A stretch of 11,058 nt of DNA from Candidatus Falkowiibacteriota bacterium (lineage in GTDB: Bacteria; Patescibacteriota; Patescibacteriia; Patescibacteriales; UBA12075): NCBI GenBank assembly GCA_003647675.1, contig QMNH01000015.1, positions 1 through 11,058 on the forward strand. Reading direction: 5' to 3'. The notes beneath the pieces are model-generated. The model did not search any database. It saw only the letters and a program-made list of their open reading frames with translations, and was not told the origin of the DNA. Positions 1 through 7,426 of the stretch are shown here, piece by piece. Made by a program: the position numbers and the translations under genes. Position 1 is the stretch's first letter, and each line of letters opens with the position of its first letter.

Positions 1-1035
1 ATTATTGATCCTGAATATGAATATAAGCATTTATCGGACGCGGTGGGCGGAACATATATTAATTTGTCCCTGTCCAGTGAAAATAAAATTAATCCTTTTG
101 ATTTGCCGCGTTCAATCGGAAGCGATTCAAAACCCGGAGATATTATTAGGAGCGCTGTTATTACCGTAAAAGGACTTGTTAGATTAATGCTTGGAAATTT
201 AACCAACGAGGAAGACTCAATTATTGACCGCGCTTTGCTTGAAACCTATGCCAAAAAAGATATTACCCCGGATTGTGATTTAAGTAAAATAGAGCCTCCA
301 ATCATGCAGGATCTTCAGGATATCCTGGAAGGCATGGAGGGCGGAGCCGATTTGGCGTTAAGACTGCGCAAATATACTCAAGGCACTTTTTCTGGCCTGT
401 TTAACAGCCCGACCAACGTTAGGATGGAAAATCAGCTGGTCTGCTATTCGGTAAGGGACTTAGAAGATGAGCTTAGGCCGATTGCTATTTATATGATTGT
501 AAATTATATTTGGAACTCAGTGAGAAGTTCAATGAAACAAAGAATATTGGTAATTGACGAGGCTTGGTGGCTTATGCAGCATGAAGACAGCGCTAAATTT
601 ATTTACGCCCTGGTTAAGCGCTGCCGAAAATATTATTTAGGCGTTACTACGATTACCCAAGACGTAAATGATTTTTTAGTATCTCCTTACGGGCAAGCAA
701 TCGTGACAAATTCCTCGCTTCAGCTTTTATTAAAACAATCAAGCGCCGCGATTGATATTATACAAAAAACTTTCGCTTTAACCGAGGGAGAAAAATATTT
801 GCTGCTTGAATGCGGAGTCGGGGAAGGAATATTTTTTGCCGGCAATAAGCACGCGGCCATAAAAGTGGTAGCGTCCTATACCGAAGATCAGCTGATAACT
901 TCGGATCCGCGCCAGCTTTTGGAAATAGAGGAGGCTAAAAAAGAATTTTCAGAAAAAGCCGGGATGGAAGAATCCGATAGTGGAAGCGAAAATGATTACA
1001 GGAAAGCAAAGCCGCAGGATCTTAATATAGAATAA
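1..1035 (+). CDS. VirB4/TraC-like secretion ATPase, C-terminal part (5' end outside window)
   Basis: The reading frame is open from the first base (IIDPEYEYKHLSDA precedes the GTG at 43), so the gene enters from the left and that GTG is not its start. About 344 residues are present. Numbering from the GTG codon, a Walker B motif lies at 168-173 (ILVIDE, followed by AWWLM), and a TTITQDV segment at 202-208 fits the conserved glutamine motif of the ATPase core. The opening stretch around GGTYINLSLSSENKINPFD is characteristic of the VirB4/TraC/TrbE family. The Walker A lies upstream, outside the window. Family members energise type IV secretion or conjugation as membrane-associated hexamers. The tail (about residues 295-330) is acidic and low-complexity. 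The downstream gene encodes a membrane protein that could be a partner. The family assignment is secure; whether it serves DNA transfer, protein export or a pilus-like structure is unknown. Confidence 0.9.
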   Translation: MIDPEYEYKHLSDAVGGTYINLSLSSENKINPFDLPRSIGSDSKPGDIIRSAVITVKGLVRLMLGNLTNEEDSIIDRALLETYAKKDITPDCDLSKIEPPIMQDLQDILEGMEGGADLALRLRKYTQGTFSGLFNSPTNVRMENQLVCYSVRDLEDELRPIAIYMIVNYIWNSVRSSMKQRILVIDEAWWLMQHEDSAKFIYALVKRCRKYYLGVTTITQDVNDFLVSPYGQAIVTNSSLQLLLKQSSAAIDIIQKTFALTEGEKYLLLECGVGEGIFFAGNKHAAIKVVASYTEDQLITSDPRQLLEIEEAKKEFSEKAGMEESDSGSENDYRKAKPQDLNIE

Positions 1036-1110
1036 GGCCGCATAATATAAAACCGTACTTATCTTATTAGCGTTTTTATTATCTGCCGAAGTTTTATTGA
1101 TTTTCATTGC

Positions 1111-1170
1111 TATATTGTTGTATGATTAATTTTATAAGCCATATAACAATATAACCATATAACAATATAA
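1111..1170. repeat. 16-bp tandem duplication with an inverted near-copy upstream
   Basis: The unit CCATATAACAATATAA occurs twice in exact tandem (1139-1154 and 1155-1170). TATATTGTTGTATG at 1111-1124 is its reverse complement with one mismatch, so either tandem copy can form a 13-14 bp AT-rich stem with it. It lies between the VirB4-like gene and the start codon at 1181, where it could affect termination or translation. No function is demonstrated. Confidence 0.6.
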
Positions 1171-1180
1171 TAATTTAAAT

Positions 1181-1843
1181 ATGAACAAAAAATTAATAGG
1201 ATTCATAATAATATTTTTAGGAGCATTAATAATGTTAGGCTTTTTGTATTTAATGTTCGCGGATAAGCTGGGACTGCCGGACGTTTTTAGTTTTTTAAAA
1301 AATGACAAAGCAGTTGAAGAAATATCAAAAAAGCAGGCTGACGATAATGGCTCCAGCCAGCCAGCCGAGGCCGGCAAGGAAATTAAACGAATTACGATTA
1401 ATCCGAAAGACGCGGACATAACGCAAGAGAATAAAAGCGCCGGCGAAAAAAGGGAGTTTACCAAAGATGATTTAAGCCGAATGGCAGAGTCGTTTGCCGA
1501 GCGTTTTGGAAGCTATTCAAACCAATCTAATTTTAACAATATAGTTGATTTAAAATTATTTATGAGCGAAGAAATGAAAGAGTGGGCTGATTCATACGTT
1601 AGCGGCCAGCGCGGCAGGCAAATTGCCAGTGATATATATTATGGAATTACCACTAAAGCGGTTGGCCGGGAGATAAGGGAGTATGACGATGACGCGGGCC
1701 AGGCCAGTGTTTTTGTGCAGACCAGAAGGCGCGAAGCAACCAGCTCTACCAGCAATACGTCTAAAGTTTTTGACCAAGATATAATAATAAAATTCATAAA
1801 AGAAAAAGGCGCCTGGAAAGTTGATGGCGCGAATTGGCTGTAG
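1181..1843 (+). CDS. Single-pass membrane protein, possible VirB8/NTF2-like outer domain
   Basis: The 220-residue protein has a short basic start (MNKK), one hydrophobic helix at about 5-26, a polar low-complexity linker (about 40-95, rich in K, E, D, S) and a folded C-terminal domain (about 95-220). This predicts an N-in membrane anchor with the domain outside the membrane. The domain has a helix-rich first half (MAESFAERFG to MKEWADSYV) and a strand-rich second half ending in AWKVDGANWL. That arrangement resembles NTF2/VirB8-type folds, but this is inference from pattern and context, not a firm match. It starts 145 bp after the VirB4-like gene on the same strand, which supports a shared envelope machine. 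The ATG has no Shine-Dalgarno sequence, and AT-rich repeats lie just upstream. It is certainly a protein-coding gene; the function is unproven. Confidence 0.75.
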   Translation: MNKKLIGFIIIFLGALIMLGFLYLMFADKLGLPDVFSFLKNDKAVEEISKKQADDNGSSQPAEAGKEIKRITINPKDADITQENKSAGEKREFTKDDLSRMAESFAERFGSYSNQSNFNNIVDLKLFMSEEMKEWADSYVSGQRGRQIASDIYYGITTKAVGREIREYDDDAGQASVFVQTRRREATSSTSNTSKVFDQDIIIKFIKEKGAWKVDGANWL

Positions 1844-1933
1844 TAATAAATTATAAATTATTAGTTCATTTTACGTGCTTTTTAATAAACACTGAATATA
1901 CAATCATTAAACGCGAAATAATTCTTAATATTT

Positions 1934-2030
1934 AATTTTGAATTTAAAATGAATGTTTTAATTTTTAATTTTTAAACATTAAATCATTCAAAATTCATTC
2001 AAAATTATAAATTGGAAATTAAAAATTAAA
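1934..2030. repeat. AT-rich intergenic inverted repeats
   Basis: A 15-bp perfect inverted repeat (TTTAATTTTTAATTT at 1957-1971, complement at 2016-2030) encloses a tandem 11-mer CATTCAAAATT (1985-1995 and 1996-2006). AATTTTGAATT at 1934-1944 is nearly the reverse complement of that 11-mer. The gap between the genes at 1843 and 2083 could therefore fold into a long cruciform. It has no coding content, and no clear promoter was found in it. Confidence 0.5.
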
Positions 2031-2082
2031 CCGTATTTTATATTGTAAGTTTGGGAATATTGTATACGGTAAAATATTAAAC

Positions 2083-2841
2083 GTGCGTAAAATATTTAAT
2101 AAAATGAAAAAAAATTTTTCAATAAAATTGTTTATTGTTTCTTCCGTAGTAGCCCTTATTATTTTCGGAATGCTTTATTTTATTTTAGTATTTAGTTTGG
2201 CTCCGGCAGAAGAGGATTTTAGCTCCGGCGCCAGTAAAGCATCGGATAAATATTATCTTAATGAAAATTATCAGGACGCGGATCCCTATATTACGAAAGT
2301 GCCCAGCCTCAAGGATATGCTGGCCGGACCGATTATAAGCGCCCGGGATCCGAGTAAGGGAGCGGACGCGCCGCAAGTTACGATTATTGAATTTTCCGAT
2401 TTTGAATGCGAGTTTTGTCAACAGCAGGAAAAAGTGCTGGAAAGAATTGTCGATGAATATAAAGATAAAGTAAAATTAATATGGAAGGATTATCCGGACG
2501 CTAATTCGGAATCAGCTTCCTATAAATCCGCGGTCGCGGCCCGCTGTGCTCAGGAACAGGATAAATTTTGGCCTTATCATGATTTGCTTTACCAAAATAC
2601 GAAAAGTTTAAGCGGTGAATTATTCATTAATATTGCCGATTCCATAAATTTAGACAGTGATTTATTCAAAAAATGCTTAAACCAGGGAGAGGCGGAAGAA
2701 TTAGTGCGAGAAAATATTGAAGAAGCCAATGCTCTGGATATAAACGGAATTCCTTTTATTTTTATTAATGATCAAGAAGTAATGGGGGAAATTAGCTTTG
2801 AAGATTTGGAAAGAATAGTAAATATTGAGTTAACAAAATAA
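2083..2841 (+). CDS. Membrane-anchored DsbA-like thiol oxidoreductase
   Basis: The 252-residue protein has a basic N-terminus, a membrane helix at about 14-37, a linker, and a thioredoxin-fold domain from about 85. The active site is C109-E-F-C112 in the context FSDFECEFCQQQE, and the cis-proline loop is G222-I-P-F. An inserted helical region (about 140-215) carries two further cysteines, C155 and C198. This is the DsbA/Thioredoxin_4 architecture, and the anchor places the domain outside the membrane, where it would form or isomerise disulfides in exported proteins. The ORF opens with GTG at 2083. The ATG at 2104 (MKKNFSIKL) is equally plausible because neither has a Shine-Dalgarno site, and both leave the anchor intact. 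It lies 28 bp before radA with no terminator between, so the two are probably cotranscribed. Substrates may include envelope proteins such as the one encoded at 1181. Confidence 0.88.
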   Translation: MRKIFNKMKKNFSIKLFIVSSVVALIIFGMLYFILVFSLAPAEEDFSSGASKASDKYYLNENYQDADPYITKVPSLKDMLAGPIISARDPSKGADAPQVTIIEFSDFECEFCQQQEKVLERIVDEYKDKVKLIWKDYPDANSESASYKSAVAARCAQEQDKFWPYHDLLYQNTKSLSGELFINIADSINLDSDLFKKCLNQGEAEELVRENIEEANALDINGIPFIFINDQEVMGEISFEDLERIVNIELTK

Positions 2842-2869
2842 AATTATCTAAAGAATTTAAATTATTAAT

Positions 2870-4222
2870 ATGGCGGATAAATTATTGGCTATATTTGAAT
2901 GCTCTAAATGCGGCGCCCAATCTCCTAAATGGAGCGGGCGCTGTTTAGAATGCGGTTCTTGGGGAACTTTAGTCGAAACAGTTGTAAGTAAAGGTAAAAA
3001 AAATTTGCAGGATTTAAATATTCAGGGAGCACAAATTATTAATTTAGAGAAAATAAAAATTAGCTCAAGCCAGCGGCTAAAAACCGATATTTCCGAGGTT
3101 GATCAGGTTTTGGGTGGCGGCATAATGCCGGGTTCTTTAGTGCTGTTATCGGGAGAACCGGGCATAGGCAAGTCAACTTTAGTCGCGCAAATCGCGGATA
3201 AAGTTGGTAGAAAAAATAAAAAAGTAGTTTATATTAGCGGAGAAGAGTCAGCGGGGCAAATAAAAGAAAGATTGGAAAGATTAAAATGCGGCATTAAAAA
3301 TATTAATTTTATTTCCGAAACTAATTTGGAAAAAATTATTTCTTCTTTATCGGATTTAAAGCCTGATTTTACAATCATTGATTCAATCCAGACAATTTAT
3401 TCTTCTTTGGTGGGAGTTGAAGCCGGGAGTATAAGCCAGATTCGAGCGGCTACGCTGAAATTTTTGGAATTTGCCAAAGAAAATAATATAGCCATACTGC
3501 TAATCGGTCATGTTACCAAAGACGGCCAGGTAGCCGGACCGAAAACGCTTGAGCATATTGTAGATACAGTGGTTTATCTTGAAAGCGACAAAATAGGGGA
3601 TTACCGCGTCCTGCGCGCCACGAAAAATCGTTTTGGTTCAATAAATGAATTGGGTATTTTCGAAATGACCGGCAGCGGCTTTAAAGAAATTAAAAATCCT
3701 TCATCCGTTTTTATAGACGAAGGGGAAGGAAAAATTACCGGTTCGGTGATAAGCTGTGTCATGGAAGGCACCAGGCCTTTTTTAGTTGAAATTCAGGCCT
3801 TGGCAACCAAGACAGTGTTCGGCTACCCGCAAAGAAAGGCTTCCGGATTTGATTTAAACCGTTTGCAGGTATTGTCATCGGTTTTGACTAAAAGGACAAA
3901 GTTAAATTTATCAAATCAGGACATTATTTTAAATGTTGTCGGCGGACTGAAGATTAACGATCCAAGCCTTGATTTGGCCGTATGTTTGGCTATTATCTCT
4001 TCACTTTTAAATCAATACATAGACAGAAAGACTGTTGTTTTAGGGGAAGTCGGGCTGGGCGGAGAAGTGCGTAAAGTAAATAAACTGGCAGAAAGAATTG
4101 CTGAGGCCGAAAAGCTTGGTTTTACAAACGCGATTTTGCCCGAAGTCAGTGTAAAAGCCAAAAAGATTAATTTGTCCGCGCTAAAAAATTTAAATGAAGC
4201 TGTTAGTTATTTAACTGCGTAA
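2870..4222 (+). CDS. radA: DNA repair protein RadA/Sms
   Basis: The 450 residues match the usual RadA length. In order they show a C4 zinc finger (C11, C14, C25, C28), a RecA-like ATPase with Walker A GEPGIGKST (95-103) and Walker B ending at D171 (FTIIDS), the RadA signature KNRFG (252-256), and a Lon-protease-like domain (about 285-450) including LNVVGGLKINDPSLDLAV and LGEVGLGGEVRKV. RadA is a hexameric DnaB-like motor that promotes branch migration of RecA-made recombination intermediates. The Lon-like domain is structural: an aspartate-containing DPSLDLA segment stands where Lon has its catalytic serine. The ATG at 2870 gives the canonical N-terminus just before the zinc finger, although no strong Shine-Dalgarno is seen. 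It follows the DsbA-like gene by 28 bp and ends at a terminator. Confidence 0.97.
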   Translation: MADKLLAIFECSKCGAQSPKWSGRCLECGSWGTLVETVVSKGKKNLQDLNIQGAQIINLEKIKISSSQRLKTDISEVDQVLGGGIMPGSLVLLSGEPGIGKSTLVAQIADKVGRKNKKVVYISGEESAGQIKERLERLKCGIKNINFISETNLEKIISSLSDLKPDFTIIDSIQTIYSSLVGVEAGSISQIRAATLKFLEFAKENNIAILLIGHVTKDGQVAGPKTLEHIVDTVVYLESDKIGDYRVLRATKNRFGSINELGIFEMTGSGFKEIKNPSSVFIDEGEGKITGSVISCVMEGTRPFLVEIQALATKTVFGYPQRKASGFDLNRLQVLSSVLTKRTKLNLSNQDIILNVVGGLKINDPSLDLAVCLAIISSLLNQYIDRKTVVLGEVGLGGEVRKVNKLAERIAEAEKLGFTNAILPEVSVKAKKINLSALKNLNEAVSYLTA

Positions 4223-4248
4223 AAAAGATTAATTTTTTTAAAAATAAT

Positions 4249-4273
4249 AGCCCAATTTAATATGGGCTTTTTT
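4249..4273 (+). terminator. Intrinsic terminator after radA
   Basis: A 6-bp stem AGCCCA/TGGGCT with an 8-nt AT loop is followed by an unbroken T run (4268-4273). It starts 26 bp after the radA stop codon. Confidence 0.8.
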
Positions 4274-4330
4274 GTTGGCTTGGTTAATATGTGGGTATAA
4301 TTATGGCATATAGCCTGGTACTTATGTATT

Positions 4331-4379
4331 AAAAGGGGCGGAAAGAAATAGGGACTATGCTTGCGCACAGCCCCTTTTT
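4331..4379. terminator. Likely bidirectional terminator between convergent genes
   Basis: A 9-bp perfect stem (AAAAGGGGC at 4331-4339, GCCCCTTTT at 4370-4378) encloses a 30-nt loop. A-rich and T-rich arms give a U-run on either strand. It lies between radA (+) and the small gene at 4435-4749 (-), as expected for convergent transcripts. The long loop makes it less typical than the radA terminator. Confidence 0.5.
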
Positions 4380-4384
4380 GGAAT

Positions 4385-4406
4385 GTAAGATATGGCAGTA
4401 TCTTAC
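4385..4406. other. Perfect 8-bp hairpin
   Basis: GTAAGATA (4385-4392) and TATCTTAC (4399-4406) flank a 6-nt loop, 28 bp beyond the stop codon of the minus-strand gene at 4435. There is no T run, so it may be an operator or a 3'-stabilising hairpin. Confidence 0.4.
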
Positions 4407-4434
4407 TGTTCATGAGCATTAAGAGCAAACCGGT

Positions 4435-4749
4435 TCAAGAGTACTCCCTGCTCTGATCACTCATGAAAACTTTTGTTAGCTTATAGGAAGTTAAAATTTC
4501 CCACAAAGCAGTTTTTACCTCATGTTCGTTAAAGCCCGTTGATTGTATGCCGGTTTTACCATTTGGACCTTTAACGAATATTTTAGCTGTAAATGGTTTT
4601 TCAAATGGAAACATTCCTTTTGGACCAGAGGAGCTGTTATTGGTTGTTACCTGCATTAAGTCTAAGATCTGTTTTTTGTTTTTCTTGATTACGGGAAGTT
4701 CCATTTCTTTGTCATTACCAATACCAATTAGCCCTTCTTGTCTATGCAT
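4435..4749 (-). CDS. Small hypothetical protein, 104 residues
   Basis: I do not recognise this family. A good Shine-Dalgarno (GAAAGGA on the minus strand, + positions 4757-4763) lies 7 nt before the ATG, and a promoter-like pair lies about 125 bp upstream, so the gene is probably real. The protein has a charged N-terminal third (about 1-35), a glycine/serine linker (NNSSSGPKG, 37-45), and a compact C-terminal part (about 46-95, FPFEKPFTAKIFVKGPNGK to VKTALWEILTSYK) that reads as strands, a turn and one amphipathic helix. There is no signal peptide, membrane helix or cysteine. It stands alone between radA and recG on recG's strand. A small cytoplasmic protein or regulator would fit, but no function can be assigned. 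Confidence 0.65.
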   Translation of the reverse strand: MHRQEGLIGIGNDKEMELPVIKKNKKQILDLMQVTTNNSSSGPKGMFPFEKPFTAKIFVKGPNGKTGIQSTGFNEHEVKTALWEILTSYKLTKVFMSDQSREYS

Positions 4750-4871
4750 TTTTATTTCCTTTCTAGTTTTAAAATAAACATTAGAAATACAGCCTATTTA
4801 TCGATAATAATGCATCCCTCCCTTCCAAATTAGCTTGTTAAATTGTTATTATTCAATGGTTATGTATCCTT

Positions 4872-4900
4872 TTTTTATCAAAAAAAGTGGCAATTGTCAA
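4872..4900 (-). promoter_or_regulatory. Candidate sigma70 promoter for the 104-residue gene
   Basis: On the minus strand a perfect -35 TTGACA (+ 4895-4900) is separated by 17 bp from TAAAAA (+ 4872-4877, a 4/6 match to TATAAT). It lies just past the recG stop codon and points at the gene starting at 4749, giving a leader of roughly 115 nt. An AT hairpin (7 T, 3-nt loop, 7 A, closed by C-G; 4869-4887) overlaps the spacer and -10. It could instead be a weak recG terminator. Confidence 0.45.
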
Positions 4901-4919
4901 ATAAAATATTTTTTTTATA

Positions 4920-6986
4920 TTATTCTAAATGTGTTTTTTTCTCCCATTCTCCTAATTTTTGGACTAAAGAAGGATGGTTAATAAGTTTTGGGTCGATATT
5001 CATAAGTTCTTTGGCTTCAGATTGAGCTTGTTTTATTAGCTCATAATCAAATAGAGACGCTATTTTTAATTCCGGAAAGCCTTTTTGCGCTGTTCCGTAA
5101 ACCTCCCCCGGTCCGCGGAATTTTAAATCAATTTTAGCCAGGTCAAAGCCGTTATGATATTTTACCAGCGCGTTTAAACGATTTAAGGTTTTTTGGGATT
5201 CATTATCCGTAAGTAAGAAGCAGTAAGATTGATGGCGGCTTCGTCCGACCCGACCCCGGAATTGGTGGAGTTGGGCCAATCCGAACCGATCTGCGCCCTC
5301 GATCATCATAATAGAGGCGTTGGGAATATCAATTCCGACTTCAATAACCGAGGTAGAAACTAAAATATTTATTTTATTATCAAGGAAGTCTTTCATTATT
5401 TTTTCCTTTTCAGTTGTTTTAAGCCGCCCATGAAGCATGGCAATAGAAAGATCCGGGAAAATAGTATTATTTAATTTTTCAAATTCTTCTTTAACTGATT
5501 TTACTCCTAATTTATCGGAAATATCTATTAAGGGGCAGACTACGTATATTTGCCGGCCTTTATTAATTTGCTTTCTGATAAAATTATAAGCATCGCTCCG
5601 TTTTTTTTCCGGAATAACAAAGGTGTTTATTTTTTTTCTTCCTTTGGGCATTTCGTTAATTATTGTAATGCTTAAATCTCCAAAAAGAGCTAAAGCGAGA
5701 GAGCGGGGGATTGGAGTGGCGGTCATGGATAAAAGATGCGGCAATAGGTTTTTCTTTTCAGATTTATCTATTAAAGTTTTTCTTTGTTCCACGCCAAAAC
5801 GGTGCTGTTCGTCGATAATTACCAAAGCTAAGTTTTTAAAATTAATTTTTTCCTGGATTAAAGCGTGCGTGCCGATTATTATATTTGAGTTATCGGCTAT
5901 TTGTTTGGCGTTTATTTTTTGTATTTTTAAATCATAATTTATTTTTTTTTCTGCCCTTGTCATTAGTCCGATTTTTATTTTTTGGTTTTGAAGTAATTTA
6001 GTTATGCTGTTGTAGTGCTGTACGGCAAGAATTTCAGTCGGTACCATAATAGCGGCCTGGCGTTTATTTAGCGCGGTGTTTAGCATGGCGATTAATGCTA
6101 CAATTGTTTTTCCGCACCCGACGTCGCCTTCCAACAAGCGGGCCATTGGCTTTGATTTTTCCAGATCCTTTATAATTTCCCAGGCTGCTTTTTTTTGGGC
6201 CGGAGTCAAACTAAAAGGCAGTGATTCAACGAATTTTTTTGTTTCATTTTCAAAAAATTTAATTTTTATCGCCCGAAATGATTCCAATTCTTTTTTTATT
6301 AATTCAGACTGGAGCTGGAGAAGAAACAGCTCATTAAAACCAAGCCTTCCGCGGGCATTGTTAATGTCTTTAAAGTTTTTAGGAAAGTGTATATTTTTTA
6401 TTGCTTTATTGAGGGGGAGCAGTTTCTGCCTTTTTATTGTTGCCTCGGGCAGCCAGTCTTCTAATTCGTCAGCTAATAATAATATTTGCTTAATTAAAAA
6501 TCTGATTTGTTTTTCCGTAATATTAGCGGTTAAATGATATATGGGCACCAGGCCTTGCGTGTGGATGGTGTTGCCTGAAATTAATTTTTCATATATTGGC
6601 GAAGTCATTTGCAAGCCGGCTGGGCCATGTTCAACTTTTCCGGCTAAAGAAATTTTATCGCCTGCGCGGAGATTACGGGCAATAAATGGCTGGTTAAACC
6701 ATATTATTTTGATCTGTTCTGTGCTGTCGCTCACTATGGCTTCGGTAATATTTATTCTTTTACGCGGACTGCGCTTATTCTGTATGAGCTCAATCTGGCC
6801 TGTGATATTGGCGCTGGTATTTGGTTTTAGGTTCTTTATTGAAGTTATTTTACTAAAATCATCATATCTAAAAGGAAAGTAATTAAGTAAGTCAATTACA
6901 AAATTAACACCGATTTTTTCCAAGCGCTTCGCGGCCGCGGCTCCAACGCGGTTTAATTTAATAATAGGAGTGTTTAGTTCTATCAT
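4920..6986 (-). CDS. recG: ATP-dependent DNA helicase RecG
   Basis: The 688 residues match full-length RecG. The N-terminal wedge with its OB fold covers about 1-150, starting with the helix-hairpin-helix-like LNRVGAAAAKRLEKIGV. Superfamily 2 helicase motifs follow: Walker A GDVGCGKT (287-294), motif II DEQH in IIDEQHRFGVEQR (392-395), motif III TAT (422-424, then PIPRSLALALFGDLS), VSTSVIEVGIDIP (543-555), and motif VI QLHQFRGRVGRSR (572-584). The C-terminal segment LKFRGPGEVYGTAQ (621-634) fits the RecG translocation region. RecG remodels stalled forks and Holliday junctions and can unwind R-loops. The ATG at 6986 gives the canonical N-terminus, although no Shine-Dalgarno is visible. It is transcribed alone on the minus strand, downstream of the tRNA-Ser/GIY-YIG unit. 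Confidence 0.97.
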   Translation of the reverse strand: MIELNTPIIKLNRVGAAAAKRLEKIGVNFVIDLLNYFPFRYDDFSKITSIKNLKPNTSANITGQIELIQNKRSPRKRINITEAIVSDSTEQIKIIWFNQPFIARNLRAGDKISLAGKVEHGPAGLQMTSPIYEKLISGNTIHTQGLVPIYHLTANITEKQIRFLIKQILLLADELEDWLPEATIKRQKLLPLNKAIKNIHFPKNFKDINNARGRLGFNELFLLQLQSELIKKELESFRAIKIKFFENETKKFVESLPFSLTPAQKKAAWEIIKDLEKSKPMARLLEGDVGCGKTIVALIAMLNTALNKRQAAIMVPTEILAVQHYNSITKLLQNQKIKIGLMTRAEKKINYDLKIQKINAKQIADNSNIIIGTHALIQEKINFKNLALVIIDEQHRFGVEQRKTLIDKSEKKNLLPHLLSMTATPIPRSLALALFGDLSITIINEMPKGRKKINTFVIPEKKRSDAYNFIRKQINKGRQIYVVCPLIDISDKLGVKSVKEEFEKLNNTIFPDLSIAMLHGRLKTTEKEKIMKDFLDNKINILVSTSVIEVGIDIPNASIMMIEGADRFGLAQLHQFRGRVGRSRHQSYCFLLTDNESQKTLNRLNALVKYHNGFDLAKIDLKFRGPGEVYGTAQKGFPELKIASLFDYELIKQAQSEAKELMNIDPKLINHPSLVQKLGEWEKKTHLE

Positions 6987-7012
6987 GGTATTATTTTATC
7001 ATATTTTAAACA

Positions 7013-7034
7013 AAATAAAAAAGCCTGTATAGGC
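7013..7034 (-). terminator. Weak intrinsic terminator before recG
   Basis: Read on the minus strand, a short GCCT/AGGC stem with a 4-nt loop (+ 7023-7034) is followed by six T residues, an A and four more T residues. It would end transcripts from the tRNA-Ser and GIY-YIG region before recG. The stem is only 4-5 bp. Confidence 0.45.
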
Positions 7035-7059
7035 CTAGATGCGTAAAAATAATTATAAT

Positions 7060-7074
7060 GCGGAGAGAGTGGGA
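7060..7074 (-). repeat. Displaced 15-bp copy of the tRNA-Ser(UGA) 3' end
   Basis: GCGGAGAGAGTGGGA here is identical to 7448-7462, which covers the acceptor 3' strand and part of the T arm of tRNA-Ser(UGA). The two copies are in the same orientation, 388 bp apart, and bracket the GIY-YIG gene. This is what integration at a tRNA 3' end leaves behind. The base before this copy (T) matches the flank of tRNA-Ser(GCU), suggesting it may preserve the original flank. Confidence 0.7.
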
Positions 7075-7108
7075 CTGACTACGCTAAAGCTTCGTCAGTT
7101 AAAATTCT
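7074..7108 (+). repeat. 35-bp direct repeat, copy A (hairpin element)
   Basis: It matches 7374-7408 at 33 of 35 positions (differences at 7081/7381 and 7093/7393), exactly 300 bp apart. Inside it the arms ACTGAC (7074-7079) and GTCAGT (7094-7099) flank the 14-nt core TACGCTAAAGCTTC. It directly abuts the displaced tRNA-Ser end, and on the minus strand it encodes the last residues (RILTDEALA) and stop codon of the GIY-YIG ORF. Confidence 0.8.
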
Positions 7109-7333
7109 TTTTTTTAAAACCGCTCTACCACTTCCTGTTTTAAAATATTTTTCTAGTCTTCTGGCATGCGTTTCTCTTGGAACAGCAATATAAGCTAAAA
7201 GTTTTACCGGTAATAAATTCATTGTTGCTTTTACCTCTCCCTTTTTATGATTTAATAATCGATTATTTAGATTTTTTGTCGACCCTATATAGATATCATT
7301 ATTAGATAACTTTAAAAAATACACATAACCCAT
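7079..7333 (-). CDS. Small stand-alone GIY-YIG nuclease-domain protein
   Basis: From the ATG at 7333 the protein has 84 residues, close to the size of stand-alone YhbQ/UvrC-N-type GIY-YIG proteins. Motifs are visible in order: YVYFL (3-7) for GIY, YIGST (15-19) for YIG, R25 and H29 in NNRLLNHKKG, and E61 in LEKYFKTGSGR (60-70), supplying the usual tyrosine, arginine and metal-binding glutamate. The frame runs upstream to a GTG at 7411, but those 26 codons come from repeat copy B (RILTDKALA) and have no ribosome site, so the internal ATG is preferred. The last residues (RILTDEALA) come from repeat copy A. It lies downstream of tRNA-Ser(UGA) on the same strand. It could be a housekeeping nuclease or a homing-like gene of a small mobile unit; the flanking repeats favour the latter. 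Confidence 0.85.
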   Translation of the reverse strand: MGYVYFLKLSNNDIYIGSTKNLNNRLLNHKKGEVKATMNLLPVKLLAYIAVPRETHARRLEKYFKTGSGRAVLKKRILTDEALA

Positions 7334-7373
7334 AATATTATTTTTCAGTAAATTTACCAAGTAAACTAGCGAA

Positions 7374-7408
7374 ACTGACTGCGCTAAAGCTTTGTCAGTT
7401 AAAATTCT
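7374..7408 (+). repeat. 35-bp direct repeat, copy B (hairpin element)
   Basis: This is the partner of 7074-7108. Arms AACTGAC (7373-7379) and GTCAGTT (7394-7400) enclose TGCGCTAAAGCTTT, a two-base variant of the copy A core. It lies upstream of the GIY-YIG start codon. Confidence 0.8.
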
Positions 7409-7426
7409 CACAAAACTGCGGATTTA

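Noticed and set aside
43-45. GTG as the start of the VirB4-like gene
   Set aside because: The frame is open to base 1 and the upstream residues (IDPEYEYKHL) belong to the conserved family sequence, so the gene starts outside the window.
1132-1464. Minus-strand 110-codon frame
   Set aside because: It lies antisense to the membrane-protein gene at 1181 and has no ribosome site or recognisable protein features.
4207-4428. Minus-strand 73-codon frame after radA
   Set aside because: It runs through two terminator hairpins and overlaps the radA end; its composition is not protein-like.
5623-6882. Three plus-strand frames of 104, 153 and 113 codons (5623-5937, 6076-6537, 6541-6882)
   Set aside because: They are antisense shadows of recG, which has complete helicase motifs.
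7334-7411. Upstream GTG start for the GIY-YIG protein
   Set aside because: The extra 26 codons derive partly from repeat copy B, have no ribosome site, and precede the natural family N-terminus MGYVYFL.
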